Made by a program: the position numbers and the translations under genes. Shown here piece after piece: positions 45,641 to 54,306 of a DNA stretch of 64,000 nt; position 1 is the stretch's first letter, and each line of letters starts with the position of its first letter. The notes under the pieces are model-generated. The model was not told where the DNA came from and ran no database searches. It was given only the letters and a program-made list of their open reading frames with translations. This DNA is from Polaribacter pacificus (GTDB lineage: Bacteria; Bacteroidota; Bacteroidia; Flavobacteriales; Flavobacteriaceae): positions 2,108,001 to 2,172,000 of the forward strand of contig NZ_CP150664.1 of NCBI RefSeq assembly GCF_038024035.1. Reading direction: 5' to 3'.

Positions 45641-47008
45641 TTAAGAAATTGTTTTGTGATGCTTTGGTTTTAAAAAGAGTTCATAACAAAGAGTTCCATA
45701 AACGATGCTGTATTCTAAAAGCAACCACCAAGGATTTTCTCGATAAGGAACATAGCTGTATGCAGCATAGCTTAGTATAATAACACAGGTCCAAATTAAA
45801 GGAAAACGATACTTGGTAAAAATGCTTAATAAAAGTAAGGTTCCTAAGTACCAAGGATGAATAGTGGTACTGGTAAAATAATAAAAAGACAAGCCAAATA
45901 AGAAGGCGGTTATCAATTGTATTGGGCTGTTGTTTTTTCTAAATAAACTAATAGAAATTAAAAAGACAATGGTTAGTATTGGAATTATTTTTCCGATGAC
46001 AGCTATTTCATTATAGCCTCTAAATAGATAGCCAATCTCTCTAAATATATAGTAAAAACTAGGGTTAAACTCAAATACTCTAAACCATAAACCGACAGAA
46101 TCACTGTAGTTCTGTTGCATAGTAGCCGATAAAAATGGCGCGAAAAGAATGAAGTTTACTAAGAGAAGTATCAGTGTATAGGTGCTTAGTTTAAGCAATC
46201 CTCTTAAGCCTTCTTTTGTAAGAAGTGACCGTTTAACAAACCATTGATACAGTAATGGAATAAACAATAAGGGTATTAGTTTTACAGAGACTGCACAAGC
46301 CATCGTCACAGATGACCAGAGCCATTTGTTTTTGAATAACAAATAGATACTTGTGATTAAAAAGAATAGCATTAAGGGTTCAAAATGCAAGTTTCCTGTA
46401 TACTCAATGATGATAAAAGGATTTAGGCTGTACCAAAAGATCAAATGCTTTGGTAGTTTAAGTAGTCCTAAAAGTTTGCTACCGACAAAAAGAATTCCTA
46501 AATCGGCTAAAATAATAAGAACACGCATGCCTATTATTGATCCCAGAATGCTTTGAGACCCAAAGATGCTAGACAACCAAAAAGCTGCTTGATGGAGTGG
46601 TGGATAGTTGGTGTAGTGGCCCGCACTTAATGAGCCCATTCCTCTAATTAATTCTTTGGCCTGTGAAATCGGAAATTGTCCTTTATCAACAAAAGAAGCA
46701 GGAGTGCTCAGGTAGGGATTGATGCCTTCAAAAAGTAAGCGACCATCCCAAATAAAACGATAAAAATCCTGTGATAAATTTGGAGTAGAAAAAAGCAAGA
46801 TGAGTCTAAAAAGAACCACAAGTCCTATTAAATTTTTAAAAGTAAGCGCTGTCTTTTTTAATAAGATCCCGTAGCAACCAAAAAGGCCTAGCCAGAGCGT
46901 TAGTAGAGTGTAGAACTGAGTTCTCTCTAAAAAATAACCCAAATAAACATACAAAAAACAACTTATCGTGATGAGTACCCAAGGTTTGTATTTAGTAAGG
47001 ATACTCAT
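45641..47008 (-). CDS. Polyprenol-dependent membrane glycosyltransferase (GT87/mannosyltransferase-like)
   Basis: 455 residues with about 11-12 hydrophobic segments. An early acidic loop reads QDFYRFIWDGRLLFEGINPYLS, the donor/metal region of GT-C enzymes such as the polyprenol-phosphate mannosyltransferases. The family uses lipid-linked sugars and works on the outer face of the membrane. It is the last gene of the run GT2-GT2-GT87 and shares a base with the preceding gene, so translation is coupled. Confidence 0.82.
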   Translation of the reverse strand: MSILTKYKPWVLITISCFLYVYLGYFLERTQFYTLLTLWLGLFGCYGILLKKTALTFKNLIGLVVLFRLILLFSTPNLSQDFYRFIWDGRLLFEGINPYLSTPASFVDKGQFPISQAKELIRGMGSLSAGHYTNYPPLHQAAFWLSSIFGSQSILGSIIGMRVLIILADLGILFVGSKLLGLLKLPKHLIFWYSLNPFIIIEYTGNLHFEPLMLFFLITSIYLLFKNKWLWSSVTMACAVSVKLIPLLFIPLLYQWFVKRSLLTKEGLRGLLKLSTYTLILLLVNFILFAPFLSATMQQNYSDSVGLWFRVFEFNPSFYYIFREIGYLFRGYNEIAVIGKIIPILTIVFLISISLFRKNNSPIQLITAFLFGLSFYYFTSTTIHPWYLGTLLLLSIFTKYRFPLIWTCVIILSYAAYSYVPYRENPWWLLLEYSIVYGTLCYELFLKPKHHKTIS

Positions 47009-48507
47009 TATGATTTTGAAAAAAGTGAACTAAAAAACACATAGCCAAAACCAAAAAAGAGCATTAGATGAAAAGGGAATAAACCAAAGTCTCCTCCTTC
47101 ATTTCCAACCACAAAGGCACTGTACATTCCAAACAAAAAATACAACATTAACAGTCCTTCTATAATTAGTGATCCGCTTAGGTTTTTTGCAAGATATTTA
47201 TTGTTTTTCCAGGAGTCTTTTTTCTCACCGACATTAAATTTCGGGGTTCGAATAAAATCACTTTTAATTCTAAAATGACCTTCTAATACCGCTAAAGAGT
47301 TGTGCAGGGAAAAACCCATCGCTATTGAAAAAAATAAAAAAAACGAGGCAATGTATTTTAAGAAGTTTTTAAAACCTCCGCCGTAGGAATTTTTAAACAT
47401 ATACCAATAACATATAAAAAAGATGACTGAGCTTATTACAAAAAAGCTCATCATATAAAAGTAATTTTTTAAATGCGCATACTCATTTTTAATATATAGC
47501 ATCGGAATACTTAAGACCGCCACGATCAAAACATTTAAAAACATGGTGCTGTTTAAGAGGTGCAAGACGCCATGCATTTTTGTTTTTATAGAAAGTTTTT
47601 TGTCTTTGAGAACTCGTAGGGCTAGCTTTTGAAAATTTTCAGCACCTCCCTTATTCCATCGAAATTGTTGAGATCTTGCTGCACTAATTACAATTGGCAA
47701 TTCTGCCGGTGTAACTACTTTTTCTAGATATTTAAATTTCCAGTTCTTAAGCTGTGCTCTATAGCTCAGGTCTAAATCTTCTGTAAGAGTATCTCCTTCC
47801 CAGTTACCAGCATCGTAAATACAGGTTTTTCTCCAGATACCAGCAGTGCCATTAAAATTAATAAAATGCCCTTTGCTATTTCTGCCAACCTGCTCTAAAG
47901 TAAAGTGAGCATCTAGTGCAAAAGCTTGTATTCTTGTAAGCAAAGAATAATCTCTGTTTAGGTGCCCCCAGCGAGTTTGTACTACCCCAATGTTAGGATC
48001 ACTAAAATGTGGGATGCTTTCTAGTAGCCAATCTTCATGAGGTAAAAAATCAGCATCAAAAATGGCAATAAAAGTTCCTTTAGCTTCTTCTAATCCTGCT
48101 TTTAAGGCTCCTGCTTTAAAGCCTTCTCTGTTTTCTCTACGGATGTGTTTTATGCTGTAGCCCTGCTCTTGGAGGGCTATAATATGTTCTGAGGTGCTCA
48201 AGACAGATTCATCGGTAGAATCATCTAATACTTGAATTTCTAGGAGGCCTTTAGGATATTTTAATTGTACGATATTGTTTAGTAAGCGCTCCATAACATA
48301 GAGCTCATTGTATACAGGTAGCTGAATGGTAACCATTGGCCAATCGAATGAAGCATCACTGTCTTTAGCCGAGCTTGTTTCTGTTTCGCTTTTTGTATTG
48401 GTTGCAGCTAAATAATTAAACAACAAATTTAATTGCGCCAATGCAAATACAAAAATTAACAACAAAGCGATGGAATAAACCACTATGATGATGCTTGCAA
48501 TAATCAT
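47008..48507 (-). CDS. Processive-type GT2 membrane glycosyltransferase (CelA/BcsA-like)
   Basis: 499 residues. One N-terminal helix, then a GT2 domain with DDSTDES, DADFLPHEDW (D-x-D), TEDLDLSYR and the QQFRWNKG (Q-x-x-R-W) motif of cellulose/mannan synthase-like enzymes, then four or more C-terminal helices. It would polymerise or transfer a hexose from a nucleotide sugar on the cytoplasmic side. It overlaps both neighbours by one base (TAATG). The product is unknown; beta-mannan or glucan chains are candidates, which fits the nearby GH113-like mannanase. Confidence 0.85.
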   Translation of the reverse strand: MIIASIIIVVYSIALLLIFVFALAQLNLLFNYLAATNTKSETETSSAKDSDASFDWPMVTIQLPVYNELYVMERLLNNIVQLKYPKGLLEIQVLDDSTDESVLSTSEHIIALQEQGYSIKHIRRENREGFKAGALKAGLEEAKGTFIAIFDADFLPHEDWLLESIPHFSDPNIGVVQTRWGHLNRDYSLLTRIQAFALDAHFTLEQVGRNSKGHFINFNGTAGIWRKTCIYDAGNWEGDTLTEDLDLSYRAQLKNWKFKYLEKVVTPAELPIVISAARSQQFRWNKGGAENFQKLALRVLKDKKLSIKTKMHGVLHLLNSTMFLNVLIVAVLSIPMLYIKNEYAHLKNYFYMMSFFVISSVIFFICYWYMFKNSYGGGFKNFLKYIASFFLFFSIAMGFSLHNSLAVLEGHFRIKSDFIRTPKFNVGEKKDSWKNNKYLAKNLSGSLIIEGLLMLYFLFGMYSAFVVGNEGGDFGLFPFHLMLFFGFGYVFFSSLFSKS

Positions 48508-49199
48508 TATTTAAAACTGTATTTAAAGATCCAACCTAATATTTTAACACCAGCCATTACACTCCCTTTTAGAGTCCCTGATACTTTAGATACGCCGATC
48601 CGATTTCTGTATTTTACAGGTATTTCTAGGTAACTAACTTTTTGTTTCAATACTTTTAATTGCATTTCTACAGTCCATCCATAGGTTTTATCTTCCATTT
48701 CTAAAGCCAATAAGGTTTTGTACTCTATTGCTCTAAAAGGGCCTAGATCTGTAAACTTTGCACCAAACATAATTTTCATTAAGGTAGTCGCTAGCCAATT
48801 GCCGAATATCTGTTGAGGGGTCATAGAACCCAGTTCTCTTTGTTCTTTTACCCGTGCACCTAAGACAAAATCTACTTCTTTATTTAAGATAGGAGCTACG
48901 AGTGTTGTAAGTTGTTCTGGATAATCAGAATAATCACCATCTAAAAAAACAATAATATCTGGTTTTTCAGTGCTTTTTGAAATATAATCCATTCCTTTTA
49001 AGCAGGCATAACCATAGCCTTTTTGGGGCTCTGTTAATACTGTTGCTCCCGCAGCTCTGGCGTTTTTTTCGGTGTCATCTGTTGAGTTATTGCTCACCAC
49101 AATGATTTCATTTACAGAAAGAGGGATGTCCTTGATAACCTTTCCGATAGAATCTTCTTCATTGTACGCTGGAATAATAACTTTTATATGTGAACTCAT
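48507..49199 (-). CDS. GT2 glycosyltransferase, polyprenyl-phosphate hexose synthase-like
   Basis: 230 residues. The start IKVIIPAYNEEDSIGKVIK, DGDYSDYPEQL (D-x-D) and the later YGWTVEMQLKVL fit the dolichol-phosphate mannose synthase/UDP-glucose-type branch of GT2. It has no long membrane tail. It would make a polyprenyl-phosphate sugar, the expected donor for the GT87-like enzyme two genes downstream. The start of the next gene overlaps its stop. Confidence 0.82.
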   Translation of the reverse strand: MSSHIKVIIPAYNEEDSIGKVIKDIPLSVNEIIVVSNNSTDDTEKNARAAGATVLTEPQKGYGYACLKGMDYISKSTEKPDIIVFLDGDYSDYPEQLTTLVAPILNKEVDFVLGARVKEQRELGSMTPQQIFGNWLATTLMKIMFGAKFTDLGPFRAIEYKTLLALEMEDKTYGWTVEMQLKVLKQKVSYLEIPVKYRNRIGVSKVSGTLKGSVMAGVKILGWIFKYSFK

Positions 49200-49235
49200 T
49201 CAGAAATTCGATGTTTTTTACTTGTTTAGCAATTG

Positions 49236-49243
49236 CAAAAATA
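49236..49243 (-). promoter_or_regulatory. Possible -7 box (TATTTTTG) ahead of the GT trio
   Basis: A minus-strand match to TAnnTTTG in the 124-base gap between the polyferredoxin gene and the GT2 gene, 37 bases before the GT2 ATG. Without a matching TTG it is tentative; the three GT genes could also be read from the promoter at 52297. Confidence 0.3.
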
Positions 49244-49323
49244 CCAATTACTTTGTTGGAAATAAGCGATTGTAAAAGGGATTTTTTAGAATGTCATCAA
49301 TGTAAAACTGCAAGAGAAAAAAT

Positions 49324-50904
49324 TTATTTGTCGTTTAGTAATTCCATAAGATCTACGTCATTTCCTAATAAAATCTCTGTTGGGTTGATTCGTCCTTTTT
49401 CTGGACCATTTTCTAATTTTAACACACCTCTTGGGCACACTGCAGAACAAACTCCACAACCTACACAGCTAGATCTTACAATGTTTTCTCCTTTTTGCGC
49501 ATAAGCTCTAACATCTATACCTTGCTCACAGTAGGTTGAGCAATTTCCACAAGAAATACACTGTCCGCCGTTGGTTGTAATTCTAAAGCGTGATTTAAAA
49601 CGTTGTATGATACCCAAATATGCTGCCAGTGGACAGCCAAAACGACACCAAACACGGTTCCCGAAAATTGGATAAAACCCGGTGCCTATAACACCTGCAA
49701 AAATAGATCCTATTAAAAAGCCATAAATGTCTTGAATGGTTTGGGTTTGAATTCCTAAAACTTCTGGAGCTCCAGAGAAATAGGTGTACAAACTTAGAGC
49801 AGTCATTACAAGTGAAAATACCAATACACCGTGAACCACCCAGCGTTCAAGTTTCCATGCTTTTAAGGATTTGTCAGATAATTGTCGATAAGGATCACCG
49901 AGTGTTTCGGCAAGTCCTCCACAGCCGCAAACCCAAGAGCAATACCAGCGTTTACCAAAAAAGTAAACCATTACAGGTACAATCACCACAGTTAATAAAA
50001 TACCCCAAACTAAAACAAATAAACCAAAGCCACCGCTGGCAATTAGGCTGTCAAGGTTCCAGCTAAAAAAGAAATCATAATCTAGCGGAAAAGCATTCTT
50101 AAAATCAACCCAAGGTTTTTCAAATCTCACTAAGATCTCTGGAATCAAAAATGCAAATACGATTTGAAAAAACAATACCGATGTGGTTCTTAAAACTTGA
50201 TATTTATTATGTCTGTATTTGATGTACATTCTAACAGCCATAACCGTCATTACTGTACAATATAAAAATCCGTATAAAAACCATTGACTGGCTGGATGTC
50301 CGCTTAATGATTCACTAATCGGGTCAACCAAATACGTCCAGTTAACGATATAATCTGGAAAAAAATAAAGCAGGATATAAAAGCTTACTAAAAAAACAAA
50401 GACCATCCAGCCGATCCAGCCTCTGTTGGTTGCAGAGTTGTGATAAATGCCATTGTTCTTTATTCCGGGAGACCCTAAGGTTACTACTCCAGGAATGATA
50501 AAAAGCAAAGAGCCAAGAATGGCCAAGCCAAAAGTTAAAAACCAGAAAAGTACCTTGGCTTCTTTTACGGGGCCTGTTGCTGCTTTTTTGATTAGCTCAA
50601 AAGACAAACTATGTGGCTTGTCCCAAATAACACGATCCCATTCACTTTTTTCTTTATGGGTGGTGTTTGCCGCGTTTAATGCAGTTCTTAAGGCTGATGA
50701 AAAAGCAAAAGTAGAGCTAAACTCCTTGTCTAGGATTGTTTTTTGAACCTCAGAAATAAACAATTGACTTTTTAGGCCTTTTGAGTTTGCCCAATCATTA
50801 AATTGATCAGTTTTTAAAGAAACTTTTCCTAAAAAGAGACTTCCAATAAAAATGCTGAGTCCTGTAAAAAAAAGAATTAAACCCAGTTGTTGTAGTTTTT
50901 TCAT
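49324..50904 (-). CDS. Polytopic 4Fe-4S membrane protein (NosR/NapH/CcoG-like polyferredoxin)
   Basis: 526 residues. Five or more membrane helices carry two cysteine clusters at the membrane (WYCSWVCGCGGLAE and VWCRFGCPLAAYLG). The C-terminal domain has two ferredoxin 4Fe-4S motifs, CISCGNCSTYC and CVGCGVCSAVCPRG. This layout passes electrons from or to a quinone or soluble donor. Upstream on the same operon, three bases away, is an FAD/NAD(P) oxidoreductase gene, the likely partner. Its substrate is unknown. Confidence 0.85.
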   Translation of the reverse strand: MKKLQQLGLILFFTGLSIFIGSLFLGKVSLKTDQFNDWANSKGLKSQLFISEVQKTILDKEFSSTFAFSSALRTALNAANTTHKEKSEWDRVIWDKPHSLSFELIKKAATGPVKEAKVLFWFLTFGLAILGSLLFIIPGVVTLGSPGIKNNGIYHNSATNRGWIGWMVFVFLVSFYILLYFFPDYIVNWTYLVDPISESLSGHPASQWFLYGFLYCTVMTVMAVRMYIKYRHNKYQVLRTTSVLFFQIVFAFLIPEILVRFEKPWVDFKNAFPLDYDFFFSWNLDSLIASGGFGLFVLVWGILLTVVIVPVMVYFFGKRWYCSWVCGCGGLAETLGDPYRQLSDKSLKAWKLERWVVHGVLVFSLVMTALSLYTYFSGAPEVLGIQTQTIQDIYGFLIGSIFAGVIGTGFYPIFGNRVWCRFGCPLAAYLGIIQRFKSRFRITTNGGQCISCGNCSTYCEQGIDVRAYAQKGENIVRSSCVGCGVCSAVCPRGVLKLENGPEKGRINPTEILLGNDVDLMELLNDK

Positions 50905-50906
50905 AC

Positions 50907-52250
50907 TTATAGTTCTGTGTATTTACGATACCAGCTTTTCTTTTTTAGTTGAACCTTTATCTCGTTTTCGCGATTGAATTTCTCAATCACTTCTGCTTCG
51001 TGTTTTGCATAAAATTCTGGATCGAAATTAGCAGCTTTTAAATTGCTTAAAACGTCGATTATCGTTTGTTTTTCTCTTAGTGCACGATCAAAATACTCAT
51101 GTCTTAATCTAATGCCTAAGGTATTTACTCCGATAAACTGAAGACTGTCTTTGTTGTAATTAAAATGAACGCATTTTTTACCACTGCTGTGTTCCCAATA
51201 AAAGCGCGCCTCATCTTCTTTGGGTTGAGCCCATACCCAACCATACGTTTGGTATTCTATATCAAAAAACTTGGCTGAGTTAAACCAGTGCCCCGGTTTG
51301 TAGGCTGTTTTAGTACCAGTTAAAGTTTGTGCCAAGGTTTCGCCCATCATTCTTCCAGTATACCATACAGCCTCTATGGGTCTTCTCTGATCAATGGCTT
51401 CTTGCTGTTCTGCACAATCACCAATGGCAAAAACATCTTTGATGTTGGTTTCTAAAAAGCGATTGACCAAAACACCTCTGTTGGTGGCAATATTTGATTC
51501 TTTTAAAAAATCAATATTTGGTCGGACTCCCGCGGTTAAACCCACCACAGAACAGGCTATTCTTTCTCCAGTTTCTTGGATAATTATTTCTTTTACTTGA
51601 CCGTTATCATCAGATGTAATCTCTTTTAGACTAGATCCAAGTCTCAGATCTATATGTTTTTCTTTAATTTCTGTATTGATAAGTTGAGATTCTTGCTCAG
51701 GCAATACTCCGTTCCAAAAACTGTCTTCTCTAACTAAAAATGTAACCGGAATATTTCTGCTGTGAAACATTTCTGCCAACTCAATTCCAATTAAGCCACC
51801 ACCTACAATTACAGCTCTTTTACATACAGTATTGTTTGGGGCTAGGGTTTCTAAAGCTTCAAGATCTTGCTTGTGATACAAGCCTAAAACTCCTTTTAGA
51901 TTTTCTCCAGGCCAACCAAATTTATTTGGGATAGATCCTGTTGCTATAACTAATTGATCATACTGTAGTTCATCACCATCAGAAAAAAGAAGTGTTTTGT
52001 TTTCGGTTTGGACTTTGCTAACCCAAGCTTTTTTTAGGCTGATATTGTTTTTTTCCCAAAACCAAGATTCGTAGGGCTGAGTATGTTCAAATTTCATGTG
52101 TCCCATATAGACATACATCAGTGCCGTTCTAGAAAAGAACTCCTCTGATTCTCCAGAGATAACCGTAATCAGATCGCTAGATTTTTTTCGAATATGTCTA
52201 GCTGCAGTTATTCCCGCGATACCGTTTCCAATAATTACAATATGTTTCAT
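50907..52250 (-). CDS. NAD(P)/FAD-dependent oxidoreductase
   Basis: 447 residues. The FAD motif is GNGIAGITAARHI (residues 7-19), the NAD(P) motif GGGLIGIELAE, and the C-terminal FAD-binding VFAIGDCAE. It belongs to the rubredoxin reductase/NADH-nitrite reductase-like branch with a C-terminal extension containing YGWVWAQPKEDEARFYW. It probably oxidises NAD(P)H and hands electrons to the polyferredoxin protein encoded three bases downstream. Confidence 0.88.
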   Translation of the reverse strand: MKHIVIIGNGIAGITAARHIRKKSSDLITVISGESEEFFSRTALMYVYMGHMKFEHTQPYESWFWEKNNISLKKAWVSKVQTENKTLLFSDGDELQYDQLVIATGSIPNKFGWPGENLKGVLGLYHKQDLEALETLAPNNTVCKRAVIVGGGLIGIELAEMFHSRNIPVTFLVREDSFWNGVLPEQESQLINTEIKEKHIDLRLGSSLKEITSDDNGQVKEIIIQETGERIACSVVGLTAGVRPNIDFLKESNIATNRGVLVNRFLETNIKDVFAIGDCAEQQEAIDQRRPIEAVWYTGRMMGETLAQTLTGTKTAYKPGHWFNSAKFFDIEYQTYGWVWAQPKEDEARFYWEHSSGKKCVHFNYNKDSLQFIGVNTLGIRLRHEYFDRALREKQTIIDVLSNLKAANFDPEFYAKHEAEVIEKFNRENEIKVQLKKKSWYRKYTEL

Positions 52251-52289
52251 AATTTTATAAAGCTGTTTTCTCAGTCGAAGCTAAAGTTA

Positions 52290-52297
52290 CAAACTTA
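52290..52297 (-). promoter_or_regulatory. Probable -7 box (TAAGTTTG) of the FAD/polyferredoxin operon
   Basis: It matches TAnnTTTG on the minus strand and lies 40 bases before the ATG at 52250. A TTG 11 bases upstream is too close to count. Confidence 0.4.
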
Positions 52298-52401
52298 ACA
52301 GAGTCTTTCAATTTAAAATGATTACAAATAATAGTTCTTGATAAAATTTCATTCTTATTTTTTTAACAATTAGCTGTTTCATTTTTTTGTACTTTGGGCT
52401 G

Positions 52402-53412
52402 ATGAAACAAAATTTGGTTTTAGTGTTTTTATTGCTACTACTATCTATTAGTTGTGCAAAGCAAGAAAAAAAAATAAACGGGATAAGCTTTGTGGCTTCT
52501 AGAGATTCTATTCGAGACATTCATGTGGCTCCAGTGGTAAAAACCAATGCATCTCATGTTGCTCTGATGCCTTTTGGATTTGTTAGAGAATTAAACAACC
52601 CAGAAATTGTTTTTAACTCAAAAAGACAGTGGTTTGGAGAGACAAAAAAAGGAGTAGAGTTTGAGGCCTCTCAGTTTAAAAAATCAAGTATTGAAAGCAT
52701 GGTTAAGCCACAGCTTTGGATTTCTAGAGGAGTGTTTACAGGAGCTATTCAATTAAAGAGTGATGCAGAATGGGAGCTTTTTGAAAAATCATATGAGCAG
52801 TTTATTTTAACCTATGCCGCTGCAGCTGAATCTGCAAAAGCTTCGATGTTTTGTATCGGTACAGAACTAGAGAAATTTGTACTTGCCAGACCCTTGTTTT
52901 GGAGTCAGCTAATTGCTAAGGTTAGAAAAATTTATTCTGGAAAATTAACTTACGCAGCTAATTGGGATGAATACAAACGTGTGCCTTTTTGGAAGGATTT
53001 AGATTTTATAGGGATCGATGCTTACTTTCCTTTAACAGACAAACAAACACCAACTGTTTTAGATTTTGAAAAAGGTTGGGCTACTCATAAAAATGAAATT
53101 GCAAGGCTTCAAAGGCAAATAGGAAAGCCAGTGTTGTTTACTGAATATGGATATCGAAGTGTAGATTATACAGGCGATAAGCCTTGGGAGTCAGATCGAA
53201 TAGCTGGTAAGGTTAATATAGAAGCTCAACAAAATGCGCTCCAAGCAATTCACAATCAATTTTGGAACGAGTCTTGGTTTGCAGGTGGTTTTTTGTGGAA
53301 GTGGTTTCATGAGCACGAAAGAGCTGGTGGAGAAAAAAACAATCGATTTACTCCTCAAAACAAAGCAACAGAAAAACTATTAGAACAGCTGTATTTACAG
53401 AAAAAGGGCTAA
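52402..53412 (+). CDS. GH113-like TIM-barrel lipoprotein (putative beta-mannanase)
   Basis: 336 residues from the ATG at 52402. The lipoprotein signal ends at LSISCAKQ (Cys18). The TIM-barrel core shows FCIGTELEKF with an acid/base candidate Glu155 and VLFTEYGYRS with nucleophile candidate Glu248, plus DFIGIDAYFPL and FLWKWFHEHE. This layout is that of GH113 mannanases and related GTA-like TIM barrels. It sits, oriented oppositely, between the two minus-strand operons and overlaps the sterol desaturase-like gene by 4 bases. A role in trimming a surface glycan made by the neighbouring GT2 enzymes is an inference. Confidence 0.75.
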   Translation: MKQNLVLVFLLLLLSISCAKQEKKINGISFVASRDSIRDIHVAPVVKTNASHVALMPFGFVRELNNPEIVFNSKRQWFGETKKGVEFEASQFKKSSIESMVKPQLWISRGVFTGAIQLKSDAEWELFEKSYEQFILTYAAAAESAKASMFCIGTELEKFVLARPLFWSQLIAKVRKIYSGKLTYAANWDEYKRVPFWKDLDFIGIDAYFPLTDKQTPTVLDFEKGWATHKNEIARLQRQIGKPVLFTEYGYRSVDYTGDKPWESDRIAGKVNIEAQQNALQAIHNQFWNESWFAGGFLWKWFHEHERAGGEKNNRFTPQNKATEKLLEQLYLQKKG

Positions 53413-54296
53413 TTTTTTTTATGTAGCGGATAGAGTTCTTGTCCTATGAAATCTTTAGGAAAACTATCTTCATCATCAAAGCCCAACTCAATGTCTCGGC
53501 CGTTATGAGGGATGTAGTTTGTCTTAAAAAGATAGTCCCAAATACTTAGTGTAATTCCAAAATTCACACCTCTTTTTCGCTCTTCTGGCAGCTCTTTTGC
53601 ATGGTGCCAAATATGCATTTTTGGGTTGTTTAGGATGTATTTTAATGGACCGTAATCCCAGCCAATATTGGCGTGATTTAAATGACCAATCACTATATTA
53701 AAAAAATGTACTACGGCTACATCTTGTGCAGTAAAACCACCCATAATAGCTAACGGAATGTACTTAAATGATTTGTAGACCACAGGCTCCATCCAGTGAT
53801 AACGAAGGTGTGCGGCAAAGCCCATTTCTTTAACAGAATGATGCACTTTGTGAAAGTTCCATAAAAAGGGATACTTGTGTAGTGTTACATGGGTAAACCA
53901 CTGGACAAAATCAATAACTACAAAGAAAATTAAAAGTCGAGCCCAATACGGCATGCTATTAATATCAAAGAGTTGAAAGTCTTGGACCGTGAGTCCCACT
54001 AAGTTTAGAATATCGTTTAGAAGCTGTTCTGTGGTATTGGATAAAGCGATTAAAACAATGAGATTTAACAAGAAAAAATTAAAAAACATATAAAAGGTAT
54101 CTAGCCAAAAGTCTTTTCTAAATACCGCCTGGTTTTTACGCCATGGAAAAGCCAATTCTAAAGCCCAAACCACCAATGAAATTAAAATGAGTCCATAGAA
54201 ATAATTTTCCCAGTTTAATTCAAACAAAACTGATTGTTTGATATAGTTCCAATAACCAGAATATGAGTTTTTAATAAGGTCTAAATACTTGTTCAT
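53409..54296 (-). CDS. Sterol desaturase/fatty acid hydroxylase-family membrane protein
   Basis: 295 residues with about four membrane helices. The di-iron histidine motifs are visible: HVTLHKYPFLWNFHKVHHS (H-x4-H, H-x2-HH) and HLNHANIGW ... MHIWHHAKE. This superfamily hydroxylates or desaturates lipids and sterols in the inner membrane. It begins 10 bases after the ArsM stop and is the last gene of the arsenosugar operon, so it may act on a lipid linked to that pathway. Actual substrate unknown. Confidence 0.82.
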   Translation of the reverse strand: MNKYLDLIKNSYSGYWNYIKQSVLFELNWENYFYGLILISLVVWALELAFPWRKNQAVFRKDFWLDTFYMFFNFFLLNLIVLIALSNTTEQLLNDILNLVGLTVQDFQLFDINSMPYWARLLIFFVVIDFVQWFTHVTLHKYPFLWNFHKVHHSVKEMGFAAHLRYHWMEPVVYKSFKYIPLAIMGGFTAQDVAVVHFFNIVIGHLNHANIGWDYGPLKYILNNPKMHIWHHAKELPEERKRGVNFGITLSIWDYLFKTNYIPHNGRDIELGFDDEDSFPKDFIGQELYPLHKKN

Positions 54297-54306
54297 CGTT
54301 TAAAAA

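Noticed and set aside
49190..49504. Plus-strand open frame of about 100 codons over the GT2/polyferredoxin junction
   Set aside because: It covers the end of a real ferredoxin domain on the other strand and has no protein-like composition.
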